Source: Sphingomonas caeni
GTDB taxonomy: Bacteria; Pseudomonadota; Alphaproteobacteria; Sphingomonadales; Sphingomonadaceae
Reading direction: 5' to 3'
Assembly (NCBI RefSeq): GCF_026013415.1
Contig: NZ_JAPDOK010000001.1
Location: 189,342 to 253,341 of the forward strand
Length of the DNA stretch: 64,000 bases
The position numbers and the translations under genes are program-made. Each line of letters begins with the position of its first letter. Position 1 is the first letter of the stretch. The notes below the pieces were generated by a model. It was not told the origin of the DNA. It saw only the letters and a program-made list of their open reading frames with translations, and did not search any database. Shown in pieces: positions 43,125-52,014 of the stretch.

Positions 43125-44621
43125 TCACCCCATCGTCGGAATCACGAACGCGTTGCCGCCATCAGGCGAGCCATCCGGCCAGCGCTGGGTGATCGTCTTG
43201 GTCTTGGTCCAGAAGCGGACCCCCTCCATGCCGTGCTGGTTGATGTCGCCGAACGCCGAGCGCTTCCAGCCGCCGAAGCTGTGATAGGCGACCGGCACCG
43301 GGATCGGCACGTTGATCCCCACCATCCCGACATTCACCCGCGCCGCGAATTCGCGCGCGGCATGGCCGTTGCGGGTGAAGATCGCGACGCCGTTGCCGTA
43401 CTGATGCTCGCTCGGCAGCCGCAGCGCACTCTCGAAATCGGGCGCGCGGACGATCTGGAGGACGGGGCCGAAAATCTCTTCCTGATAGGATTTCATCTGC
43501 GGGGTGACGCGATCGAACAGCGACGGCCCGATGAAGAACCCTTCTTCATGCCCCTGCAGCGTGAAGCCGCGGCCATCGACCACCAGCTCGGCGCCCTCGT
43601 CCACGCCGGTCTGGATCCAGCCCTCGACGCGCGCCTTGTGCGCCGCGTTCACCACCGGCCCGTAATGCGCCTCGGCATCGGTGGAGACGCCCACCCGGAG
43701 CTTCTCGATCGCCGGGATCAGTTTCTCGCGCAGCGCATCGGCAGTCCTGTCGCCCACCGGCACCACCACCGGCAGCGCCATGCAGCGCTCGCCGGCAGAG
43801 CCGAACGCGGCGCCCGAAAGGTCGGCCACGACCTGATCGAGATCGGCGTCGGGCATCACGATGCCGTGGTTCTTGGCCCCGCCCATCGCCTGGACGCGCT
43901 TCCCGGCCTCGACCCCGCGGCGGTACACATAATGCGCGATGTCCGAGCTCCCCACGAAGCTCACCGCGGCAATCGCCGGATGATCGAGGATCGCGTCGAC
44001 CATCTCCTTGTCGCCATGCACGACCTGCAGGATGCCCTCGGGCAGCCCCGCCTCGCGGAACAGCTCGGCGAGCCGCACCGGCACGCTGGGATCGCGCTCC
44101 GAGGGCTTGAGGATGAAGGCATTGCCCACCGCGATCGCGACGCCGCTCATCCACAGCGGGATCATCGCCGGGAAGTTGAACGGCGTGATCCCCGCGCCGA
44201 TCCCCAGTGGCTGGCGCATCGAATAGACGTCGATCCCCGGCCCCGCGCCCTGGGTATACTCACCCTTCAGCGCATGCGGGATGCCGCACGCGAACTCGAT
44301 CACCTCGAGCCCGCGCTGGATATCGCCCTTGGCGTCGGCGATCACCTTGCCATGCTCGGACGAGAGGAGGTGTGCCAGCTCGTCCATATTGGCCTCGACC
44401 AGCGCCTTGAAGTTGAACATCACCCGCGCGCGGCGCTGCGGATTGGTCGCGGCCCAGGCCGGCTGCGCGGCCTGCGCGGCGGCGACCGCCCTGTCGAGCT
44501 CCGCCTGGGTGCCGAACTGGACATGGGCCTGGACCTGGCCGGTATTGGGATCGAACACCTCTCCGGTGCGCGCGGCGCCACCGCCACTATGGCCGGCGAT
44601 GACATGATCGATGATACGCAT
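43125..44621 (-). CDS. mmsA: CoA-acylating methylmalonate-semialdehyde dehydrogenase
   Basis: A 498-residue aldehyde dehydrogenase converting methylmalonate semialdehyde to propionyl-CoA, the last valine-specific step. The catalytic Cys lies in FGSAGERCMALPVVVPVG, a sequence that distinguishes MmsA from other ALDHs; GGAKNHGIVMPDADLD and EIFGPVLQIVRA also match. It is separated from the rest of the valine operon by three unrelated genes and transcribed on its own. Confidence 0.95.
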   Translation of the reverse strand: MRIIDHVIAGHSGGGAARTGEVFDPNTGQVQAHVQFGTQAELDRAVAAAQAAQPAWAATNPQRRARVMFNFKALVEANMDELAHLLSSEHGKVIADAKGDIQRGLEVIEFACGIPHALKGEYTQGAGPGIDVYSMRQPLGIGAGITPFNFPAMIPLWMSGVAIAVGNAFILKPSERDPSVPVRLAELFREAGLPEGILQVVHGDKEMVDAILDHPAIAAVSFVGSSDIAHYVYRRGVEAGKRVQAMGGAKNHGIVMPDADLDQVVADLSGAAFGSAGERCMALPVVVPVGDRTADALREKLIPAIEKLRVGVSTDAEAHYGPVVNAAHKARVEGWIQTGVDEGAELVVDGRGFTLQGHEEGFFIGPSLFDRVTPQMKSYQEEIFGPVLQIVRAPDFESALRLPSEHQYGNGVAIFTRNGHAAREFAARVNVGMVGINVPIPVPVAYHSFGGWKRSAFGDINQHGMEGVRFWTKTKTITQRWPDGSPDGGNAFVIPTMG

Positions 44622-44694
44622 GGTCTCTCCTCGGGCGACAGGGCCCGACTCAATGTTTGTAATTTAATTGCTTTGGCACAGCGAAAGCTCGCTG

Positions 44695-45474
44695 TCAGCG
44701 GGGCGTGCGACCGGTCGGCACGGGAAGCAGATGGCCGTCCGCGTCGGCGACCATCATCACCTCGACCCCGAACGCCTCGCGCAGGGGTGCATGCGCCAGC
44801 GCCTCGCGCGCCGGGCCGAAGGCGACGACGCGGCCCTCGCTCATCAGCAGCACATCATCGGCCGCCCTTGCCGCCTGGACGAGGTCGTGGAGCACGATCA
44901 CCACCCCCATGCCCGAGGCCGCCAGCCCCCTCAGCTGCGCGAGCATGTCGAGCTGATGCACCGGATCGAGGCTCGCGAGCGGCTCGTCCGCCAGCAGCCA
45001 TTGGGGCCGGCCGGCCAGCACGCGCGCGAGCAGGACCCGCGCCCGCTCGCCGCCCGAAAGCTGATCGATGCGGCGCTCCGCCAGGCCGATCGTATCGGTC
45101 GCCGCGAGCGCCATCATGATCGCGGCCTGATCGTCATGGGAAAGCCCCGCAAAGGGCGAGCGGTGCGGCAGCCGCCCCAGCGCCACCAGCTCGCGCACCC
45201 CGACATTCCAATGCACGCTGCCGTCCTGCGGCAGATAGCCGATCGTCTTCGCGCGCTCGGCGAGATCGATCCGCGTCAGCAATTTCTCGCCATAGCGCAC
45301 CGACCCGGCATCGGGCTCGATCAGCCCGGCAAGCGATTTGACGAGCGTGGTCTTGCCCGACCCATTGGGCCCGAGGATCGCGGTGATCCGCCCCGCCGTC
45401 AGGTTCGCGCTCACGCCGCGCAACACCTTGCGCGCACCCAGGCTCACCTCGAGATCGCGGACATTCAGGTCCAT
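44695..45474 (-). CDS. btuD: Cobalamin ABC transporter ATP-binding protein
   Basis: A 259-residue ABC ATPase: Walker A GPNGSGKTT, signature LSGGERARVLLAR, Walker B WLLADEP and the switch His in VIVLHD. It belongs to the iron-siderophore/haem/B12 uptake class. The name rests on the operon, which starts with a cobalamin riboswitch. It overlaps the permease gene by 10 bases. Confidence 0.88.
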   Translation of the reverse strand: MDLNVRDLEVSLGARKVLRGVSANLTAGRITAILGPNGSGKTTLVKSLAGLIEPDAGSVRYGEKLLTRIDLAERAKTIGYLPQDGSVHWNVGVRELVALGRLPHRSPFAGLSHDDQAAIMMALAATDTIGLAERRIDQLSGGERARVLLARVLAGRPQWLLADEPLASLDPVHQLDMLAQLRGLAASGMGVVIVLHDLVQAARAADDVLLMSEGRVVAFGPAREALAHAPLREAFGVEVMMVADADGHLLPVPTGRTPR

Positions 45475-46436
45475 GCCGAGCTCCGCATCTTGAGCAGCAG
45501 TGCAAAGAAGAAGGGCGCACCGAGCAGCGCCATCGCCACGCCCAGCCTGATCTCCCCCGCCATCGGCGCGAGCCGGACGAGGCTGTCGGCGGCGAGCACC
45601 AGGGCCGCGCCGCCCAGCATGCTCGGCAACAGCAACGCGCCTGGCCGCGCCCCGGTCAGCGGACGCAGCAGATGCGGGACGATCAGCCCGACAAAGCCGA
45701 TCACCCCGGTGACCGCCACGCTCGCGCCGACAACCAATCCCGATCCGGCGACGATCAGCAACTGGGTGCGATCGAGCCGCATCCCCATCGAGCGCGCCGC
45801 CGCCTCGCCCAGCGTCAGCGCGTCGAGCGCCCGCCCGGTCAGCAGCAACAGCGCGCACCCGCCCGCGATGAACGGTACCGCGAGCTGCGCCTCGGCAAAG
45901 CTCCGGTCGGTCAGCGATCCCATGATCCAGTCGATGATCTCGGCCACCGCATAGGGATTGGGCGCGACCGAGATCAGGAAGGCCGTGAGCGCGCCCGACA
46001 GGCTCGCCAGCACCGTCCCCGCGAGGATGAACGCCACCGCGCTCTCCGCCCGCCATGCCAGCCCCGCGAGCAGCAGCATCGACAGGCACGCCGCGCCCAT
46101 CGCCCCGGCGAAGATCAGCAACGGCGTCGTCACCGAAAAGATCACGATCATCGCCACCGCGCCCAGCGCCGCGCTCGACGACACCCCGACCACCGCCGGG
46201 TCGGCAAGCGGGTTGCGCAGATAGCCCTGCAATACCGCGCCGGTGAGCCCCAGCCCCGCCCCGATCGCCAGCCCGAGAATCGCGCGCGGCAGGCGCAGCT
46301 CGGCGATGATCCACCAGCCGGGATCGTTCGTGAACCAGGCGCCGGGCGGCACCCAGGCCTTGCCCGCCATCAGCGAGCCGAGGAAGAGGAGCACCACCAG
46401 CGCCGCCAGCCCGCCCATCAGACCGAAGCGCTTCAT
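45465..46436 (-). CDS. btuC: Cobalamin ABC transporter permease (FecCD family)
   Basis: A 323-residue permease with about ten membrane helices and the FecCD blocks [33 protein letters not shown] and [12 protein letters not shown]. Its ATG overlaps the btuF stop (ATGA). It forms the inner-membrane channel with the ATPase downstream. Confidence 0.88.
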   Translation of the reverse strand: [323 protein letters not shown]

Positions 46437-47257
46437 CGCAGCCCCCGCCGCACTTCGGCCAGCCGCGCCATCGCACGCGGGATGGTCGGGCCGCCGCAAT
46501 TGACGAGGCTGCGCTCGAACCGCACCTGCGTCACGCGCCCGCCCAGATGCGCCAGCGCGCGCCCGCGCACTTCCGCCGCCCGCGACGAGGCGAGGCGGCC
46601 GGGCTGGTCGGGCACGAGCATCACGCGCGGCGGATCGGTCACGATGCGCTCGATGGGCAGCGTGCCCGTAAACTGCAATCCATAATGCGCCGCCTGATTG
46701 CTGAACCCTGCCAGCGCCAGCATCTGATCGAGCAGATTGCCGCTGCCCGAGGCCAGATTCCCGGCGATCCACACCAGCGCCGGAGCCCGCGGCCCGGACC
46801 ACGCCGCCGCCGCGACCGCCCCGTCGATCCGCGCATTCATCGCCTCGCCCGCCTTCTCGGCTCCGATCGCCGCCGCCAGCTCGGTCACCTGGCGCTTGCT
46901 CGCCTCGATCGTCACCGGCGAATCGAGATAGAGAGTCTTCAGCCCCGCCCGCCGGTACGCCTCGCGCGTCGCGGGCGCGGTGAAGCTGCTCGCCACCACC
47001 AGATCGGGCCGCATCGCGATCACCTCTTCCGCGCTCCCCGTCGTCGAGCGGAACCGCGCCGCCACCTCGAGCGGGATCGAGGTGGCGGTCGGGTCCTTCG
47101 AATAATGGCTGATCGCCGCGATCCGCCCGGGCGGGACCAGTTCGACCAGCATCGCATCGGCACAGGGGTTGGTCGAGACGATCCCGCCGCCCCATTTCGA
47201 AGGCGGCGCCGCGCAACTCGCTGCGAGCAGACAGAGCAGCGCGGCGCCGGTTCGCAT
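46433..47257 (-). CDS. btuF: Cobalamin-binding lipoprotein of the ABC transporter
   Basis: A 274-residue substrate-binding protein with a lipobox (LLAASC, Cys about 15), so it is a membrane-tethered periplasmic receptor. The body is a BtuF/FepB-like fold: STNPCADAMLVELVPP-RIAAIS, then a long connecting helix after residue 120. Its ATG overlaps the btuB stop (TGATG). The operon and riboswitch point to vitamin B12. Confidence 0.85.
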   Translation of the reverse strand: MRTGAALLCLLAASCAAPPSKWGGGIVSTNPCADAMLVELVPPGRIAAISHYSKDPTATSIPLEVAARFRSTTGSAEEVIAMRPDLVVASSFTAPATREAYRRAGLKTLYLDSPVTIEASKRQVTELAAAIGAEKAGEAMNARIDGAVAAAAWSGPRAPALVWIAGNLASGSGNLLDQMLALAGFSNQAAHYGLQFTGTLPIERIVTDPPRVMLVPDQPGRLASSRAAEVRGRALAHLGGRVTQVRFERSLVNCGGPTIPRAMARLAEVRRGLR

Positions 47258-49119
47258 CAGTCGAACTTCATCCGCACGCCCGCATAGGCCGCGCGGCCCA
47301 TCGTGCCGTAGCCGGCGACGGTCTGATACTGTTCGTCGAACACATTATCGACGCGGCCATAGAGCGAGAATTGCCCGCTCACCGGAATCTCCGCGCGCAG
47401 ATTGACCAGGGTGAAGCCCTTGAGCTTCACGCTGTTCGAGGCATTGTCGAAACTGTCCCCGCGCAGCTGCACCGAGGCGCCGACGCTCAGGTCGAACGGG
47501 AAGCGGTAATCGACCGCGAAATTCGCCACGTCGCGCGGCCGGCGGGCGAGATCCTTGTACAGGTTCGCCCCCGGCGAGCGGTTCTCGGCGCGCACATGCG
47601 TGAAATTGGCGCGGAGTGTCAGGCCCGCCACCGGCTGCGCCACGGCCTCGACCTCATAGCCTTCGGTCTTCGCCCGGGCGATATTGCCATAGCTGAAGGC
47701 GCCCAGATCGAAGTCGATCTGGTTGGTCGTGTCGCGGTGGAACCAGGTCCCGCTCAGCGTCAGCCAGCCGACATTCTGGTCGAAACCGGCCTCATAGCTC
47801 ACCGCGGTTTCGGGCTTGAGCGTCGGCGTCCCGAAAAAGCTGTAGAGCTGGTAGAGCGTCGGCGCCTTGAACCCCTCGCCATAATTGGCGCGGAACACCG
47901 TGTTCGGCGAGGGGCGGAAGGAGCCGCTGAGCGCGAAGCTGGCATGGCTGCCGAAGCGGCGATGATCGTCCTGCCGCATGCCGAGATTGATCGTCAGCGC
48001 GTCCACCGGCTTGACGATCGCCTCGCCGAAAAAGCTGGTGATCCCGGTCGAGGCGGTGGTGCTCCCGTCGGTGAAGCGGCTGTCCTCATGCTCGGCGCCG
48101 ACCACCAGCCGGAACTCCTCCGCCACGCGGAGATTGCCGCGATAGAGATAACGCTCGCTGCTCCCCCGCCCGAAAAAGACCGGCGTCGTGCCCACCGCGG
48201 GATCGAAATTGTCGCGGTCGATATCGGCGGCGGTGAAGCTCAGCTCATTCTCGAGCGCCCCGCCGAACAGAGCCGCATGCAGCCCGGCATAGCCGTACAG
48301 CTCTTTCGCGGTCGAATATTCGCCGGTATCGGCAAAGCTGTAGGTCGGCGGCGGGAAACCATCGAGATCGGCGCGGCTGTCGGCATAATAGCCGCGCAGG
48401 TCGACCGAGACGTCGGGAGTGATGAACGCCTCGACCCGGCCGGTGACGCCGTATTGGCGGTATCCGTCGGCCTCGGTCCCGTTCGCCGCGGCGGAGATGC
48501 CGTCGGTGGTGGTATAGCCCGCGGTCAGCGCGCCGCTGAGATGCTCGTTGCCGCCGCTGATCGCCGCATTGCCCGACCAGGTGCCGAAGCTGCCGCCCTC
48601 GGCCGAAGCGCGCGCGTGGAAGCCGTCGCGCCCGCTCATCGTCACCACATTGACGACGCCGCCGATCGCCTGGCTGCCCCACACGGTCGAGTTCGGCCCG
48701 CGCAGCACCTCGACGCTGTTGACCGCGCCCGCGAGCAGATTGCCGAAATCATAGCCGCCGCCGGGCGAGGAGGGATCGTTGACGCGGACGCCGTCGATCA
48801 GCACGAGCGTCTGCTCGCCCTCGGCCCCGCGCACGCGCACGCCGGTAAAGCCGCCCAGCCCGCCATTGCGGGTCACGCTGATCCCCGGAACCGTGGAGAG
48901 CGCGTCGGACAGGGTCACCGCCTGGGTCCGGTCGAGCTCGGCGCGGCCGATCACCGACACCGCCCGCCCGCTGTCGCGCGCGGGCTGGGCGATGCCGGCG
49001 GCAACGACGACGATCTCCTCATTGTCGCTTTGGCTCCCGGTATCGCCCGTCTGCGCGAGCGCAGGCACCGCAGGCAGCATCGCGGCGGATGCAAACAGCA
49101 AAAACTTGAAAGACTTCAT
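47257..49119 (-). CDS. btuB: TonB-dependent vitamin B12 receptor
   Basis: A 620-residue outer-membrane receptor. A signal peptide is followed by the TonB box-like EEIVVVAAG and the plug (ALSTVPGISVTRNGGLGGFTGVRVRG, LIDGVRVND, EVLRGPNSTVWGSQAIGGVVNVVT), then a 22-strand-type barrel ending in a C-terminal aromatic/hydrophobic strand (AYAGVRMKFD). The ATG at 49119 has GAAGG upstream; a GTG at 49122 precedes it. The cobalamin riboswitch lies about 120 bases upstream, which fixes the substrate. Confidence 0.93.
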   Translation of the reverse strand: MKSFKFLLFASAAMLPAVPALAQTGDTGSQSDNEEIVVVAAGIAQPARDSGRAVSVIGRAELDRTQAVTLSDALSTVPGISVTRNGGLGGFTGVRVRGAEGEQTLVLIDGVRVNDPSSPGGGYDFGNLLAGAVNSVEVLRGPNSTVWGSQAIGGVVNVVTMSGRDGFHARASAEGGSFGTWSGNAAISGGNEHLSGALTAGYTTTDGISAAANGTEADGYRQYGVTGRVEAFITPDVSVDLRGYYADSRADLDGFPPPTYSFADTGEYSTAKELYGYAGLHAALFGGALENELSFTAADIDRDNFDPAVGTTPVFFGRGSSERYLYRGNLRVAEEFRLVVGAEHEDSRFTDGSTTASTGITSFFGEAIVKPVDALTINLGMRQDDHRRFGSHASFALSGSFRPSPNTVFRANYGEGFKAPTLYQLYSFFGTPTLKPETAVSYEAGFDQNVGWLTLSGTWFHRDTTNQIDFDLGAFSYGNIARAKTEGYEVEAVAQPVAGLTLRANFTHVRAENRSPGANLYKDLARRPRDVANFAVDYRFPFDLSVGASVQLRGDSFDNASNSVKLKGFTLVNLRAEIPVSGQFSLYGRVDNVFDEQYQTVAGYGTMGRAAYAGVRMKFD

Positions 49120-49240
49120 CACAAGACACCTTCATCAAAGGCCGTCTCGTAGGTGCGAGACCGACCCATTTGGTGTCGCTCGCTCGGGGGGTTTCATCCC
49201 CCGTCCGCCCGGTGCACCCCGCCCGCGCGAAGGAATCGAC

Positions 49241-49404
49241 TGTGACCGGCAGGTCTCCTGGCTTCCGGGTCGCCACCGGGCGCGTCGCCTTCCCGAAGCA
49301 TGCGCTCCAGTGGCTTTCATGACGCGCCGGTTCACCGGTCACAGTTGCGGGGGCAGCATCGGTCTTGAACCGATTTCCCTTTTCATCCCTTGCGGGACAC
49401 CGTT
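49241..49404 (-). promoter_or_regulatory. Cobalamin riboswitch
   Basis: On the minus strand the canonical order is complete: CGGTGTCCCGC, AAGGGAT-GAAAAGGGAA, GCTGCCCCCGCAACTGTGA, GCCACTG, GGGAAGGCG and the B12 box GCCAGGAGACCTGCC. Adenosylcobalamin binding to this RNA normally switches off expression downstream. It precedes btuB and hence the whole importer operon. Confidence 0.97.
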
Positions 49405-49576
49405 CACGGCTCGCCCTGTATCGGGCACGCCCCGCCGTTGCAACCGCCCGCGCGGCAGCCGGGAACCCGCACCGTCCGGAATCGTTACGCTCGCGTAGCG
49501 GGTGTAGGGCCCGCTAAGCGCTTGACCCACCGGCGCAAGTTTAGAACAAAGCGAACGCAGCCGGGGGGCGGCTACG

Positions 49577-51466
49577 ATGAGTTTTTGGCCTATGCGCTAC
49601 CGTTGGTGCGTGCCCTTGCTCCTTTCGCTCGCGGCAGTGCCCGCGGCAGCGAAGGACCAGGACGATCCGCAGGATCTGTCGAGTCTCTCGATCGAAGAAC
49701 TGTCGCAACTCCCCGTCCGGTCGGCATCGAAGCGCGAGGAGCCGCTGAGCGAGGTCCCCACCGCGCTCTATGTCATCACCGAGGCCGATATCGCCCGCGC
49801 GAACGGTACCGCGCTGCCCGAAATCCTGCGCCAGGCGCCCAACCTCCATGTCGAGCGCGTCAATGGCAGCCAGTACGCCATCACCGCGCGCGGTTTCAAC
49901 GGCGTCGAACCCTCGAACAAGATTCTCGCGCTGGTCGATGGGCGCAGCATCTATTCGACCCTCCATTCGGGCGTGTTCTGGGAACTCCATGCCCCGCTCG
50001 CCGAGGATCTCCAGCAGATCGAGGTGGTCAGCGGCCCAGGCGGCACGCTTTACGGCCCCAACGCGGTCAACGGCGTGATCAACGTGATCAGCAAGGAAGC
50101 GGGCGACACCCAGGGGCTGCTGGTGCGCGGCACCGGCGGGCGCGACGAGCGCACTGCTGCGGCACGCTTCGGCTTCACCCTCGGCGACAATGCGGCGATG
50201 CGGGTCTACGGCAATTATTTCGACCGCGAGAATCTGCCCACCGGCTTCGGCCCCAATCTGAGCGACGGCATCCGCGGCTTCCAGTTCGGCTTCCGCAGCG
50301 ACAGCGATTTCGGCGCGAGCCACGTCACCGTCCAGGGCGACATGTTCAGGAACCGCACCTTCCAGGTCGCGGGCGACGGCAATCGCGGGCATGACGTGCT
50401 CGCGCGCTGGTCGACCGATCTGGGCGGCGGATCGTCGGTCCAGATCCAGGGCTATTACGACTATTTCGAGCGCCGTTCGATGCTGACGATCGACCGGCTC
50501 GAGACGATCGATGTCGAGGGCCAGTATAATCTCGAATCGGGGGGGCATCACCTCGTCGCGGGCCTCGGCGTCCGCACGACGCGCGACCAGTTCGTCAACA
50601 ATCTCAACGCTTTCCAGCTCAATCCGCCGCGCGACCGGCTGTGGATCGGCAACGGCTTCGTCCAGGACAGGTTCGCGCTGACGCCCAGCCTCTCGCTGAT
50701 CGCCGGCTTCAAGCTCGAAAGCTCGTCCTTCTCGGGGCTCCAGTTCCTGCCCAATCTCCGCCTCGCCTGGCGGCCGAGCGAGCATGCGACGCTCTGGGCC
50801 TCGGTCAGCCGTGCGGTGCGCACCCCGTCGCGGATCGACCGCGGGCTGGCGGCGGTGCCGATCCTGATCACCGCGCCCGATTTCGCCTCCGAAAAGCTGA
50901 TCGCGTTCGAGGCCGGCTATCGCGGCCAGCCGACGCGTTCCACCTCGCTCTCGGTCTCGGTCTTCTACAATCGCTACACCGACCTGCGCAGCGTCCGCGC
51001 ATTGGGCGGGGCCGCCTTCTTCCCGGTCCAGCTCGCCAACGATCTGCAGGGCAATGAATATGGCGTCGAGGCATGGGGGACACAGCAGCTCACCCCTTGG
51101 TGGCGGCTGAGCGCGGGCGGCTTCTGGCTCAAGCGCGATTTCGGCGTGGCGCCCGGCGGCATGGATATCGGCGCCGCTTCGATCGGGCGCGATCCCGGCT
51201 ATCAGGTCCAGCTCCGCTCGCAGATCACCTTGCCTCGGGGCTTCACCATGGACGCCGGCCTGCGCGCGGTCGGCGCGCTCGAGAATCCGCATGTCGATGG
51301 CTATGCCGAGGCCGATGCGCGCCTCGGCTATCAGTTCCAAAACGGCGTCGAGATCTTCGCGGTCGGCGACAATCTGCTCCATGCCAGCCATCTCGAGAGC
51401 AACGACGTGCAGCGCACCCAGCGCATCGAGCGCAGTTTCAGCGTCGGGGCGCGGCTGCGCTTCTGA
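49577..51466 (+). CDS. TonB-dependent outer-membrane receptor
   Basis: A 629-residue receptor. A signal peptide (to about 25) is followed by a short acidic segment (LSSLSIEELSQLPV), a plug domain with LPEILRQAPNLHVERVNGSQYAITARGFNG, LVDGRSIY and GPGGTLYGPNAVNGVINVIS, and a barrel ending GARLRF. The N-terminal segment and plug place it with receptors often encoded beside YfiR and sensor kinases. Its stop overlaps the yfiR-like start (TGATG). Ligand unknown. Confidence 0.92.
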   Translation: MSFWPMRYRWCVPLLLSLAAVPAAAKDQDDPQDLSSLSIEELSQLPVRSASKREEPLSEVPTALYVITEADIARANGTALPEILRQAPNLHVERVNGSQYAITARGFNGVEPSNKILALVDGRSIYSTLHSGVFWELHAPLAEDLQQIEVVSGPGGTLYGPNAVNGVINVISKEAGDTQGLLVRGTGGRDERTAAARFGFTLGDNAAMRVYGNYFDRENLPTGFGPNLSDGIRGFQFGFRSDSDFGASHVTVQGDMFRNRTFQVAGDGNRGHDVLARWSTDLGGGSSVQIQGYYDYFERRSMLTIDRLETIDVEGQYNLESGGHHLVAGLGVRTTRDQFVNNLNAFQLNPPRDRLWIGNGFVQDRFALTPSLSLIAGFKLESSSFSGLQFLPNLRLAWRPSEHATLWASVSRAVRTPSRIDRGLAAVPILITAPDFASEKLIAFEAGYRGQPTRSTSLSVSVFYNRYTDLRSVRALGGAAFFPVQLANDLQGNEYGVEAWGTQQLTPWWRLSAGGFWLKRDFGVAPGGMDIGAASIGRDPGYQVQLRSQITLPRGFTMDAGLRAVGALENPHVDGYAEADARLGYQFQNGVEIFAVGDNLLHASHLESNDVQRTQRIERSFSVGARLRF

Positions 51467-52014
51467 TGGCGCCCCGCCGCCTCCTCCCTGCGCTTCTCGG
51501 CGCACTGGCAACCGCGACGATGGCCGCGGCGGCGCCGGCCTTCGCCCAGGCGAGCGAGCAGGCGGTCAAGGCGGCCTTCGTCCCCAAATTCGCGCGCTAT
51601 GTCGGCTGGCCGCCCGCCGCCCAGCCCGGCGCCGGCCAGCCCTATTATCTGTGCGTCATCGGCCGCGACCCCTTCGGAGCGCTGATCGACCGCGCCGCGG
51701 CGAGCGAGGTGATCGACGGCCATCCGGTCGCGGTCCGCCGCTTCGCCAGCATCGATTTCGAAGCGGTCGCGGGCTGCCACCTTGCCTTCATCGCCGGCGC
51801 CAACGACGCCGCCACCGCGCAGATGGTCGAGGGGCTCAAGCGCCAGGCCGTGCTCACCATCACCGATGCGCGCAACGGCCATGCCCGCGGCATGATCCAT
51901 TTCGCGGTGGTCGCGGGCCGCGTCCGCTTCTCGATCGATCAGGGCACCGCCGCCGGGCGCGGCATCACGATCAGCTCGCGGCTGCTTGCGCTCGCGGTCG
52001 AGGTGAAACCATGA
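51466..52014 (+). CDS. YfiR family periplasmic protein (DUF4154)
   Basis: A 182-residue exported protein. A signal peptide (about 1-27) precedes the YfiR core: ASEQAVKAAFVPKFARYVGWP, YYLCVIGRDPFG, GHPVAVRRF, CHLAFIAG and the C-terminal GRVRFSIDQGTAAGRGITISSRLLALA. In Pseudomonas, YfiR represses an inner-membrane signalling partner. Here the partner is probably the hybrid kinase, whose start overlaps this stop (ATGA). Confidence 0.92.
   Translation: MAPRRLLPALLGALATATMAAAAPAFAQASEQAVKAAFVPKFARYVGWPPAAQPGAGQPYYLCVIGRDPFGALIDRAAASEVIDGHPVAVRRFASIDFEAVAGCHLAFIAGANDAATAQMVEGLKRQAVLTITDARNGHARGMIHFAVVAGRVRFSIDQGTAAGRGITISSRLLALAVEVKP

Noticed and set aside
44695-47257. Haem uptake (HmuTUV) as the identity of the ABC genes
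   Set aside because: The ATPase and permease would fit, but the cobalamin riboswitch and co-transcribed BtuB-like receptor favour B12.
49541-51511. A 656-codon minus-strand frame opposite the TonB receptor
   Set aside because: Shadow of a clear receptor gene; no ribosome site or domain.
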